The notes below the pieces were generated by a model that was not told the DNA's origin, made no database searches, and saw only the letters and a program-made list of their open reading frames with translations. A program made the translations under genes and the position numbers. A stretch of 15,307 nt of DNA from Methanobacteriota archaeon (lineage in GTDB: Archaea > Thermoplasmatota > Poseidoniia > Poseidoniales > Poseidoniaceae): positions 1 through 15,307 of the forward strand of contig JABJFP010000011.1 in the NCBI GenBank assembly GCA_018662715.1, in the 5' to 3' direction. Shown piece by piece: positions 1 to 6,874 of the stretch (positions within the stretch are counted from its first letter, which is position 1; each line of letters begins with the position of its first letter).

Positions 1-1536
1 CCCCAAAGTCACCGTTGAATCCGAACGCTGTAATGTAGCAACATAACTTTCAAACTCATTGAGGTTCATAGCCGAAGTATCCCGTTCAGTACCGATTTTA
101 TCGGCGATTCTTAGGTCTGCAAGTTCTCTATTGAGCATGTCTCGGTGGCGGTTATTTCTTCGCGTGCGTTCATTGATAAAGTGCTCCACCTCATCCATCA
201 ACTCAACGCTAAGTTCAGTTTCGCGCAATAATCTAACGCGTCCTGTTGCCCCGCCCTCTCCTTCAAAAGATACGTCAACAGCTTCCAAATTCTCGATAAG
301 AGAAACCGCCCTATCCCATTTCGGCCGCGCATGGGTTAACATTTCCATTGTTCTCAATGGGTCTTCAAACAATCGTTGGCGCCACTCATCAAGAACCAGC
401 CCTGCGCCCTCAAAGTGATCTAAAAGAGAGAGACCATCAAGTTCCAATTGTTTCCAAAGTTGGTCTAAAGCGTCCACAGCGTCTTGTAAATCTTCACTGT
501 GTTCAAGCAAACCGACCCATTTCCTACTCGTTTCAACACGACTTGGCCAATACCGTTCAAAGCGATTCCACCGCGCTACTAAGGCCAAATGTTGCTCGAT
601 CGAATCTTTGATTGATTCCAGGTTGGCTTCCCATTCCATTAACTCACTCGGATGTAAATCTCCTTCGTGAGGAAATACAATCCCCGACCCCCTCCACTCT
701 TGGATAATCGTTGAGACTTCCAATCGCCGGTCTTCAAAGGTTTGACCCAAACGGTTGACTTCTCTTTCGATCTCGTGGAGTTCATCATCTTGCTCAATTC
801 TATTTAGCGAAGAGCGACGATGTTCCAAATCTTGACTTAATTCTTCATCAAAGGGAGTGATAAGTTGAGCGATTGATAGTTTGAGTTGCTCAGATAGATG
901 ATGGAAACCTTGCCATTTTTCAATCACTGCGAAGGCGTCCATCAGCGAATGATGTTCAATGTCAGGAAGATGGTAACCCATTGTTTTCAAGGAATCATAA
1001 CCTTGTCTCATGACGCTTCGTTGACGGTCTTCATCCATTTCTATGATGTCCAAATGGCGAAACAGTTCATCAAAGCGCTCTGGTTGCCCAAATAATGGAT
1101 ATAGGATTTGAATCGATGCGGCACTTGAGGCGTCCAAGTTGGCTAGCCGTTGATAGAGGCGCTTCCAATCTTCCCCTAATCCGAATTCATGCCAGGCCAC
1201 CTTTCCCCGTTCCAAAGCCGGCTCCCAAGGTGCGTGTTGAGCCATCATCCGTTCAAATGATGAATACACATCATCTACAGCAAAAGGATCGGCAAGTGCT
1301 TCAGTAATCAGTGAAAAATCAACGTCATGATTGGGATGTTCTGCCCCGAATGATACGATTCGGTCTTCGATTTGAGAGGCTTGTTCCCGTCGTGCTTCCA
1401 GCCACGCAAGTCGGTCTACAATGTGGGCTTCATCTTCATGTAGAAAAGTCTCTACACGCTCTCGCTGAAACCCGAACCGAACCAGGGATTCAAGACGTTC
1501 TGAGTACCAAACGTCCCCCTCGGTCTCATCTGTCAA
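1..1536 (-). CDS. Long helical/coiled-coil protein of unknown function (3' end outside window)
   Basis: Reading the complementary strand from 1536 to 1 gives 512 uninterrupted codons; the stop lies beyond the left edge. The protein is acidic, rich in Glu, Leu, Arg and Trp, and almost free of Gly/Pro runs, so it should be largely alpha-helical. No transmembrane segment or signal peptide is visible. Segments of the type 'DP-x(n)-W-x-x-A-x-E/L' recur near residues 85-130 and 405-440, hinting at internal duplication. The start is TTG at 1536: an in-frame TGA sits three codons upstream (1545-1543), and GGTGAGGT (1547-1540) precedes the TTG by 3 nt, the same geometry as the divergent gene at 1718. 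The next in-frame ATG is about 90 codons further in. I recognise no family. Divergent pairing with a TPR protein suggests, but does not prove, a shared role. Confidence 0.85.
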   Translation of the reverse strand, partial: MTDETEGDVWYSERLESLVRFGFQRERVETFLHEDEAHIVDRLAWLEARREQASQIEDRIVSFGAEHPNHDVDFSLITEALADPFAVDDVYSSFERMMAQHAPWEPALERGKVAWHEFGLGEDWKRLYQRLANLDASSAASIQILYPLFGQPERFDELFRHLDIIEMDEDRQRSVMRQGYDSLKTMGYHLPDIEHHSLMDAFAVIEKWQGFHHLSEQLKLSIAQLITPFDEELSQDLEHRRSSLNRIEQDDELHEIEREVNRLGQTFEDRRLEVSTIIQEWRGSGIVFPHEGDLHPSELMEWEANLESIKDSIEQHLALVARWNRFERYWPSRVETSRKWVGLLEHSEDLQDAVDALDQLWKQLELDGLSLLDHFEGAGLVLDEWRQRLFEDPLRTMEMLTHARPKWDRAVSLIENLEAVDVSFEGEGGATGRVRLLRETELSVELMDEVEHFINERTRRNNRHRDMLNRELADLRIADKIGTERDTSAMNLNEFESYVATLQRSDSTVTLG

Positions 1537-1717
1537 CTGACCTCACCAAACCTGCTTCGTTACAGGGAGCCTTTGAATGTGAGCAAAGGTGGAATGGAAA
1601 AATGCTTAATTTCCTTTAAATTGTCCAATTCGGGGATGAAAAAAGACCGCCTAAATAGGCATATTACCCTATCTTTTAGCCGCAGACCATAAAGGCACAC
1701 CGGACGGGTGAGGGTCA
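1537..1717. promoter_or_regulatory. Divergent intergenic region with a 12-bp interrupted palindrome
   Basis: This 181-bp gap separates two divergent genes, so it must hold both promoters. TTTAAATT (1615-1622) is symmetric and could serve as a TATA element for either side. GCCTA-AA-TAGGC (1649-1660) is a perfect 5-bp inverted repeat with a 2-nt spacer and could be an operator. I see no tRNA, small RNA or convincing small ORF here. All assignments are weak. Confidence 0.35.
1540..1547 (-). promoter_or_regulatory. Shine-Dalgarno site that fixes the TTG start at 1536
   Basis: On the - strand GGTGAGGT ends 3 nt before the TTG at 1536. It matches the archaeal 16S anti-SD (GGAGGTGA type) and mirrors GGTGAGGG upstream of the gene at 1718. 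Without it the TTG start would be hard to defend. Confidence 0.7.
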
Positions 1718-4006
1718 ATGAGCGCTTTTGCCGTCGTTGTAGGATTAACCACACTCAGTGCTGCTGGTGCAGTTGGATATTGGATGCTAAGCACCAGTCA
1801 ACGGGTCGTTCGCCTCCTTGATATGCAAACTCTTTTGAGGGAATCACAGGCAACTCACTTCCACCAACTCAACCGTTCTGCTGAAGATACTCACCATCAG
1901 GTCAACGACCTGCAAGAGACCATGGATTCACTGCGAGCCATCCATCCAGAAATTGATGCATCCCTCACAGTCCATGCCTTTTTGAATCGACACGAACATT
2001 CAACTGAAACGACGATGGACATCTCAGAAACATGCCACGCTTTGACGAGTATCGTTCAACATCAGACCGTTGAAGCCGTAGGCATTTCGTCACTGACGCC
2101 AACACACCAATCCATGTTGAAACGGCTTCTTGCTCTGCTGGACTCACACCACCACACGATGGCGGACCTCCGAGTGGATTCTGATACGGCACATCGTCTC
2201 GGGCTTGCAGCGCTCAACATTCAACACCATGTTTGGGCAGAACGTGCTCTAGGCATTGCCTATCAACGCTCACCGGGCCATGCAAGCATTGTTGAGGGTC
2301 TTGAATACATTGCGCGACTTCGGGGCGATGAAGCATTGCAACGTCATTGGCTAGAAGCCCGTATGAAAATTACACCTGACGATCCAGCGTTGCTGCGGTC
2401 ACACGCCCATCTCCTCGCCTCAATGGGGGATGAGGAAGCAGAACGTGCGGTCCGCCGGCTCGAAGCCCTTGGAGTTGATACTGCTGCAGACCGTTCCTTG
2501 TTATCGGGACTACGGGCCCGTGCCGGAGCTCGTTCAGAGGCCCTTGAAGCGATTGAACAAGCCCTTGCGGAAGATCCGAGTCGCCATGAAGATTGGCTTT
2601 CCTATGCTCTTTTACTTGAGGCAGAGGGTGAACTTCCACTTGCCCTAGAGGCCAACGAACGTTGCTTGACGCTTGAGCGACAATGCGGGGAAGCATGGGC
2701 TCTCAAAGCCCGCTTGCTTGCTGGTGTAAAAGGCAATGAGCGCAATGCATTGAAAGCGGCAACCCATGCAGTTGCATTGAGTGCAGGGGGAGTCAATACC
2801 ATTTTCCTAAAATCCGAACTCTTGGAGTTGGAAGGGTCGGGAGTTGCTGCAGAAGAAACGCTCATCGGCGCTCTCGAAGCACAACCAATGAACGGAGAAC
2901 TTCGTGCTAGAATCGCCGGAAAGTTCCTTCTTAACCACAGAATTGATGAGGCTCAAGAACTTCTTTCATCAACGCCAGAAGGCATTGACCACGCCCTTCT
3001 TCACACCGTCGAGGGCCGGCTTCATCTCGCCCATGCTGACCGGCATCGTGATGGAACAGGACAAACAGATACCGCCCTTTTGGACGCGTCTCTCAAGTCG
3101 TTTAACGGCGCGTTGTCTCTTGACCGAGAATTGGGCGTTGGATGGCTTGGACTTGCTCGTACTCAACGAATGCTCGGTGATGTCGAAGTCGCAAGCGAAT
3201 CACTTGCTCGTGCCCGCCGGCTGATGGATGAAAACGACGCTTCTGTCGCCACAGAATCCGCTCTCCTGGCCTTAGATACCAATGACGTTAACGCCGCCTC
3301 AAGTTTCATCGACGCGGCAGATGTCCATGGGGCCAGCGCTACAGTTGCCTATGTTCGCGGCAACATAGCAGCCCGAACAGGACGTCTCGAAATGGCTCAT
3401 AAAAAATTCACCGAGTGCCTAAGCATTGACCCAGCGCACATTCGTGCACGGTTGAATCGTAGTTCGGTCTCAATGGCAATGAATGAAGGCAGGAGTGTGC
3501 TGGATGACGCAGAGATTCTTTTGGACATGGCTCCAATGCTTGGCCTCGCTCGCGTTCGGAAGGCTGAAGGCCACATGATGCTCGGGGAATGGGAACTTGC
3601 AAGCAAGCAACTTCGCCACGTCCTTGAAACCGCACCTCACCATACTCACGCCCTGACACAACTCGCAGCGTGCTACATGAGCATGGACCGGCCGGAGCGA
3701 GCAGAATCACCGCTAAATGAAGCCCTCCGCCATTCACCTGAACATGCTCCCGCATGGCATCAGCGAGGTCTTCTTTATCTGGAATGGTCTAAGATTGACA
3801 ACGCTCTTTCTGACTTTGAAGCAGCGGTTCGCTGCGATGGACAACATTTGGATGCTCGATTACACATCGCAGCACTTCTTCACAATTCAGAGCGTCTTGA
3901 TGAAGCAGAGGCAGCATGGCGTGCAGTTCTTGCCATAGATCCAGATCACACTGTTGCTAAAACTCGCCTAGCAGAATGCGAACGAACATTGATGACAACC
4001 CGCTGA
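1718..4006 (+). CDS. Membrane-anchored TPR-repeat protein
   Basis: This 762-aa protein has one N-terminal hydrophobic segment (about residues 4-24, containing GLTTLSAAGAVGYWML). A helical, polar linker (about 25-140) follows, then a long superhelical array of tetratricopeptide repeats to about residue 755. TPR signatures are clear, e.g. 'A-x-x-x-x-x-x-L-x-x-x-P-x-x-x-x-A-x-x-x-x-G' patterns such as ALEAIEQALAEDP, ALSDFEAAVRCD and AEAAWRAVLAIDP. TPR arrays are protein-protein interaction scaffolds; no enzymatic motif is visible. The lack of charge before the hydrophobic segment leaves topology open. The start at ATG 1718 is supported by GGTGAGGG ending 3 nt upstream. It is followed 28 nt downstream by the hexapeptide-repeat gene and is probably co-transcribed with it. 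TPR and the membrane anchor are sure; the client is unknown. Confidence 0.9.
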   Translation: MSAFAVVVGLTTLSAAGAVGYWMLSTSQRVVRLLDMQTLLRESQATHFHQLNRSAEDTHHQVNDLQETMDSLRAIHPEIDASLTVHAFLNRHEHSTETTMDISETCHALTSIVQHQTVEAVGISSLTPTHQSMLKRLLALLDSHHHTMADLRVDSDTAHRLGLAALNIQHHVWAERALGIAYQRSPGHASIVEGLEYIARLRGDEALQRHWLEARMKITPDDPALLRSHAHLLASMGDEEAERAVRRLEALGVDTAADRSLLSGLRARAGARSEALEAIEQALAEDPSRHEDWLSYALLLEAEGELPLALEANERCLTLERQCGEAWALKARLLAGVKGNERNALKAATHAVALSAGGVNTIFLKSELLELEGSGVAAEETLIGALEAQPMNGELRARIAGKFLLNHRIDEAQELLSSTPEGIDHALLHTVEGRLHLAHADRHRDGTGQTDTALLDASLKSFNGALSLDRELGVGWLGLARTQRMLGDVEVASESLARARRLMDENDASVATESALLALDTNDVNAASSFIDAADVHGASATVAYVRGNIAARTGRLEMAHKKFTECLSIDPAHIRARLNRSSVSMAMNEGRSVLDDAEILLDMAPMLGLARVRKAEGHMMLGEWELASKQLRHVLETAPHHTHALTQLAACYMSMDRPERAESPLNEALRHSPEHAPAWHQRGLLYLEWSKIDNALSDFEAAVRCDGQHLDARLHIAALLHNSERLDEAEAAWRAVLAIDPDHTVAKTRLAECERTLMTTR

Positions 4007-4034
4007 CTCCAGCGACATGTACGAGGGAATTTAA

Positions 4035-5069
4035 GTGGAAATAGAGCAACTTAATTTGACAGAAATCCTGACTGCTCTCCAAGATTTTATGACCCGGGAC
4101 GGGGCGATTTCGGTTGAGCAAAGAGAGTTCTACCAATCCTTTCGTACAGCTCTCAACAGCCACGAAGGCGAATTTCTTATCGAGGATGTAGAACGATTAT
4201 TGGTTGCAACGCGGGTAGAGGTTGAATCAATTTCCGACGAAGACTTCGGAAAGATGGGACAGGCTATTCTCACTCGGTATACCAATAAAAACGAAGATGC
4301 AATCAATGAACGAATCAGACGCCTCGCTGAGGAAGAAGCAGCAAAACGAGCCGCTGCGGAAGCCATTCGCAAGGAAGAGGAAGCACGTAGGGCAGAGGAA
4401 GAACGCATCGCAGAAGAAGAACGTCTCGCAGAAGAAGAACGCCTCGCAGAAGAAGAACGTCTCGCAGAAGAAGAACGCCTCGCAGAAGAAGCCCGCCTTG
4501 CAGAAGAGGAGCGTCTTGCAGAGGAAGCGCGCCTTGCAGAAGAGGCACGCCTTGCAGAAGAGGCACGTCTTGCAGAAGAAGCACGTTTAGCTGCGGAAGC
4601 ACAATCCGCAGAGGAGGCACGTCTTGCCGAAGAAGCCCGCCTCGCCGAGGAAGCCCGCCTTGCGGAGGAAGCCCGCCTTGCGGAGGAAGCACGTTTAGCT
4701 GCGGAAGCCCAATCTGCAGAGGAAGCCCGCCTTGCGGAGGAAGCCCGTCTTGCTGAGGAAGCCCGACTTGCCGAAGAAGCCCGTCTTGCTGAGGAAGCCC
4801 GCCTTGCGGAGGAAGCCCGTCTTGCTGAGGAAGCTCGCCTTGCAGAACAAGCACGAATTGAAGCAGAACTGGCTGCGGGTGAGGCGGAAAAGCAGGCTTA
4901 CTGGGATTCGCAAGAGGATCCTGTTGAAGAAGAAAAAGTCGTACCCGATCTCCCATCTCAAGCAAGTCCTCTTGAGGCCGAAGGGCCCAATACACCGCTC
5001 GTGAAAATCCTCATCATTACCGGCCTTGTAGCAGGTTTAGGCGCAGCTGCATACTTCTTGACACTGTGA
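4035..5069 (+). CDS. Hexapeptide-repeat single-helix protein with C-terminal membrane anchor
   Basis: This 344-aa protein starts at GTG 4035, with GAGGGA (4023-4028) 6 nt upstream. Residues 1-95 form a compact helical domain with alternating hydrophobic residues (LTEILTALQDFMTRDG). Residues 96-119 are charged helix. Residues 120-275 are 26 units of AEE(E/A)RL, with AAEAQS variants at units 12 and 18. Residues 276-320 are an acidic, Pro-containing linker, and 322-344 are a hydrophobic tail (KILIITGLVAGLGAAAYFL). A 6-residue period does not fit a heptad coiled coil, and the E/R-rich pattern resembles stable single alpha-helices or the TolA-like spacer class. The likely role is a rigid rod about 20 nm long holding an N-terminal domain away from the membrane (inference: 156 residues at 1.5 A rise). 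The tail-anchor orientation is opposite to the upstream TPR protein. Confidence 0.88.
   Translation: MEIEQLNLTEILTALQDFMTRDGAISVEQREFYQSFRTALNSHEGEFLIEDVERLLVATRVEVESISDEDFGKMGQAILTRYTNKNEDAINERIRRLAEEEAAKRAAAEAIRKEEEARRAEEERIAEEERLAEEERLAEEERLAEEERLAEEARLAEEERLAEEARLAEEARLAEEARLAEEARLAAEAQSAEEARLAEEARLAEEARLAEEARLAEEARLAAEAQSAEEARLAEEARLAEEARLAEEARLAEEARLAEEARLAEEARLAEQARIEAELAAGEAEKQAYWDSQEDPVEEEKVVPDLPSQASPLEAEGPNTPLVKILIITGLVAGLGAAAYFLTL
4392..4859 (+). repeat. 18-bp tandem coding repeat, 26 units, with a 108-bp higher-order period
   Basis: The 468-bp tract encodes residues 120-275 of the preceding protein as 26 in-frame 18-bp units. Early units use GAAGAAGAACG(C/T) and later ones GAGGAAGCCCG(C/T), so the array has at least two sub-families. 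The AAEAQS variant unit occurs twice, with GCACGTTTAGCT beginning at 4581 and 4689. This 108-bp offset shows block duplication of six units. Synonymous variation between units argues that the peptide is selected while the DNA drifts. Confidence 0.92.
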
Positions 5070-5114
5070 CGGCTTAAAGCAAGGCATTTTGAGTGTGAAC
5101 CCCTACCGTTAATC

Positions 5115-5660
5115 ATGTCTCTTAACATCGGTGATGCACCACCCGCCTTTCATCTGGCTAATGCAAATACGGCTATTGGCGGCAGCCAAATGTCTCTTGA
5201 GCAAGCATTCGGCAGGAACGGCCTGGTAGTTGCTTTTGAGTGCAATCACTGCCCGTATGTCGTTGCAAGCGTATCTCGAATGAACGCAATGGCTGAGTTC
5301 TGTCAACAGAACGAAATCGGTTATGTTGGAATTAACTCTAACGACCCCCTTGTATACGAAAACGATTCGTTCGCAAACATGGAAAAGAGAGCTGTAAAGG
5401 GTATGCCTTATGCCTATCTTCACGATTCAGAACAGGACGTTGCGCACGCTTACGGCGCTGAACGAACTCCCGAATTTTTCTTGTTCAATTCTCAGCATCA
5501 ATTGGTCTACAAAGGAAGGATGGACGATAGTCCACGTGACCCTAGCGATGTTATGGTGCGAGATTTAGACCAAGCAATAACTGCAATGCTCAACGGCACT
5601 GCGCCGGACGTTCCAGTCACTCAATCGATTGGATGCTCAGTCAAGTGGAAATTAAGGTGA
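5115..5660 (+). CDS. Peroxiredoxin-like / thioredoxin-fold protein (CNHC motif)
   Basis: The 181-aa protein is of the AhpC/TSA-like thioredoxin superfamily (PRX_like1 type). After the N-terminal 'GDAPPAFHL' (typical of peroxiredoxins) comes FECNHCPYV with Cys43 and Cys46 as a CxxC redox pair. The cis-Pro motif is ERTPEFFLF (Pro119). The C-terminal PVTQSIGCSVKWK carries Cys174 and is characteristic of this subfamily. Expected role: cytosolic thiol-disulfide exchange or peroxide reduction; no signal peptide is visible. The start is ATG 5115, which gives the normal family N-terminus. No good SD precedes it; a weak TATA-like CTTAAAG (5073-5079) would leave a short leader. The gene is followed 5 nt later by a Cys-rich mini-protein. 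Family assignment is firm, substrate unknown. Confidence 0.88.
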   Translation: MSLNIGDAPPAFHLANANTAIGGSQMSLEQAFGRNGLVVAFECNHCPYVVASVSRMNAMAEFCQQNEIGYVGINSNDPLVYENDSFANMEKRAVKGMPYAYLHDSEQDVAHAYGAERTPEFFLFNSQHQLVYKGRMDDSPRDPSDVMVRDLDQAITAMLNGTAPDVPVTQSIGCSVKWKLR

Positions 5661-5665
5661 GTTCG

Positions 5666-5782
5666 ATGACTGGATGTAAGCGGCAATGCGATTGGGACGA
5701 TGAAATGGTCTGCAGGTCCTGCGGGATTGACTATTCGCCTCCAAAACCATCAAAAGATGACGACGAAGAAGAACAGGAATAA
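5666..5782 (+). CDS. 38-aa zinc-ribbon-like mini-protein
   Basis: ATG 5666 to TAA 5782 encodes 38 aa that begin MTGCKRQCDWDDEMVCRSCG. Cysteines at 4, 8, 16 and 19 form Cx3C-x7-Cx2C, suited to a single zinc or iron site. The last dozen residues are acidic (KDDDEEEQE). Support for a real gene: GGTGAG (5656-5661) lies 4 nt before the ATG; the ORF starts 5 nt after the thioredoxin-like stop; and it ends exactly one base before the stop of the convergent Lrp gene, filling the gap. It is too short for most gene callers. The function is unknown; a metal-binding partner or redox substrate of the upstream thiol protein is possible. An overlapping longer frame from 5700 has no such signals. Confidence 0.75.
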   Translation: MTGCKRQCDWDDEMVCRSCGIDYSPPKPSKDDDEEEQE

Positions 5783-6205
5783 TCAGTATTGCTCCAGAAC
5801 CAACTCAGTGGTTGTGCTGGCGATTTCATTTGGGGCGGCGAGCCACATTTTATCCAACAATTTGCGAAGTGCCATGGTGTCGTCAACGTGGACAAGCGCA
5901 ACCAAGTCCGCTTCGCCCGAGACCTCGTAGATAATTTCAATTCCATCCCACCCAGTAACTTCGGAGGCAAATGAACCGATTTCGGAACCAGGTGCAACCT
6001 TTATTCGGACGAGTGCTGTAAGTCCGACTCCTCCTTCGCGAATAGTATAGCCCCGGATGGTCCCGTTTTCTTCCATATTACGGATGTGAGTTCGGACGGT
6101 TCGCTCACTTGCTTCAACTTGTGCTGCGAGGTCAACATAGGACATACGCCCATTTTTCCTAAGTTCGGCGAGGATGGCGCGATCAATTTCTGCAATTCGG
6201 GGCAT
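5783..6205 (-). CDS. Lrp/AsnC-family transcriptional regulator
   Basis: The 140-aa protein has the standard two-domain Lrp/AsnC layout and length. An N-terminal helix-turn-helix spans about residues 5-55 (IDRAILAELRKNGRMSYVDL, then VEASERTVRTHIRNMEENG with the recognition helix). A RAM ligand-binding/oligomerisation domain spans about 62-138 (ALVRIKVAPGSEIGSF, YEVSGEADLVALVHVDD). Such proteins bind DNA as dimers to octamers and usually sense amino acids. The start is ATG 6205: a TATA-like TTAAAAT 29 nt upstream predicts a leaderless mRNA, and no SD is present. An inverted repeat brackets that TATA box, suggesting autoregulation. The ligand cannot be read from the sequence. It is convergent with the mini-protein gene and divergent from the gene at 6344. 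Confidence 0.93.
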   Translation of the reverse strand: MPRIAEIDRAILAELRKNGRMSYVDLAAQVEASERTVRTHIRNMEENGTIRGYTIREGGVGLTALVRIKVAPGSEIGSFASEVTGWDGIEIIYEVSGEADLVALVHVDDTMALRKLLDKMWLAAPNEIASTTTELVLEQY

Positions 6206-6217
6206 GGTTTCCGGTTA

Positions 6218-6247
6218 GCCCGTACCTATTTTAATCCTTTTACGGGC
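6218..6247. promoter_or_regulatory. Inverted repeat flanking the Lrp TATA box, candidate autoregulatory operator
   Basis: GCCCGTA (6218-6224) and TACGGGC (6241-6247) are perfect inverted copies with a 16-nt AT-rich spacer that contains the TATA element. Centre-to-centre spacing is 23 bp, about two helical turns, which fits binding of a dimer or higher oligomer on one DNA face. Lrp proteins commonly repress their own promoters. Binding is inferred, not shown. Confidence 0.5.
6227..6234 (-). promoter_or_regulatory. TATA box of the Lrp/AsnC gene
   Basis: On the - strand TTAAAATA begins 29 nt before the ATG at 6205. This is the same distance as for the clear TATA boxes at 8145 and 12899, consistent with transcription starting at or next to the start codon. 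Confidence 0.55.
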
Positions 6248-6287
6248 GTTATATGGGGTAAATAAAGCATCTTATGTTAAATATAGG

Positions 6288-6295
6288 TATAAATT
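6288..6295 (+). promoter_or_regulatory. Candidate TATA box for the 6344-8128 transcript
   Basis: TATAAATT lies 56 nt before the GTG at 6344. Initiation about 27 nt downstream would give a leader of roughly 25-30 nt. The surrounding 6249-6298 is very AT-rich, so other TATA-like words (ATATAG, GTTAAATA) are also possible. Confidence 0.45.
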
Positions 6296-6343
6296 CTACA
6301 TTTAGCGGAAAAAACACACACATTCCGTAAAAACAAGCACTTC

Positions 6344-6823
6344 GTGGGGTTCAAAAGGAAGCCTCTCTACAAACTTACTATGCGGGCCAAGGGTTACAGC
6401 GAAGAAGCCGGGCTTCAGGCATTCTTGGATCACCTTTCGCAATGTGACCTTTCTGTTAGTCAACAAGATTGGTTTCAGATTGATATTGCGGCCATGTTCG
6501 GAGATACCCCCATCCATTTTCACGAACTTAACCCTCTCACCGGCGAAGCGCTGCTCTTCCTCAACGAATCATTGGTCCTCATGTGCCCGCAGCAGTCCAT
6601 CATTCACCATTTTCCACGACAATTGATACATTGCTTTGTAGAAGATCGTCGCCGACACATTCTCATCGATAACGAACCAGTCTTCAAGGCAGAATTATTC
6701 TCAATCTCCCCGCTTGAGGAACAGCTCTGTTGGATGGTCCAAGCCCAATCAGAAGTAGAAGTTCCACAAATCCAAGCCCATGTGGCGCGGTGGATGGCTT
6801 GGTTAAATCGTACGAACCAATAA
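6344..6823 (+). CDS. Hypothetical protein, 159 aa, upstream of enolase
   Basis: I do not recognise this family. The reading frame is open from GTG 6344 to 6823. The product is soluble-looking, with no signal or membrane segment. It has a basic N-terminus (KRKPLYKL), a helical part (about 18-35) and then a likely alternating beta region (ELNPLTGEALLFLNESLVLM, about 61-80). Three spaced Cys (34, 82, 97) form no metal motif, and a Trp-rich C-terminus ends the protein. Codon use resembles its neighbours. The start is uncertain: there is no SD at GTG 6344, and ATG 6380 is the alternative (147 aa). It lies 51 nt before enolase and is probably co-transcribed; whether it has a glycolytic role is unknown. 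Confidence 0.7.
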   Translation: MGFKRKPLYKLTMRAKGYSEEAGLQAFLDHLSQCDLSVSQQDWFQIDIAAMFGDTPIHFHELNPLTGEALLFLNESLVLMCPQQSIIHHFPRQLIHCFVEDRRRHILIDNEPVFKAELFSISPLEEQLCWMVQAQSEVEVPQIQAHVARWMAWLNRTNQ

Positions 6824-6874
6824 CCCCCGTTTGATTCAAGTCCCCCCTACCCTTGGACGGGTTGAGGGAGCATT

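Noticed and set aside
59..1619. Several short + strand ORFs (59-418, 348-611, 898-1307, 1311-1619)
   Set aside because: They overlap in different frames, lack SD sites and lie opposite one continuous 512-codon - strand frame with coherent protein composition.
4392..4859. CRISPR or satellite-like array
   Set aside because: Units are in-frame 18-bp coding repeats with synonymous drift and no unique spacers.
4315..4995. A 226-aa antisense open frame and shorter + frame shadows over the hexapeptide repeat
   Set aside because: An 18-bp periodic GAA/GCN/CGN sequence keeps several frames open by composition alone. Only the 4035 frame has an SD, a defined N-terminal domain and a membrane tail.
5700..5930. 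76-aa + strand ORF running into the Lrp gene
   Set aside because: It overlaps the well-supported Lrp coding region on the other strand and has no SD; the 38-aa frame at 5666 is better supported.
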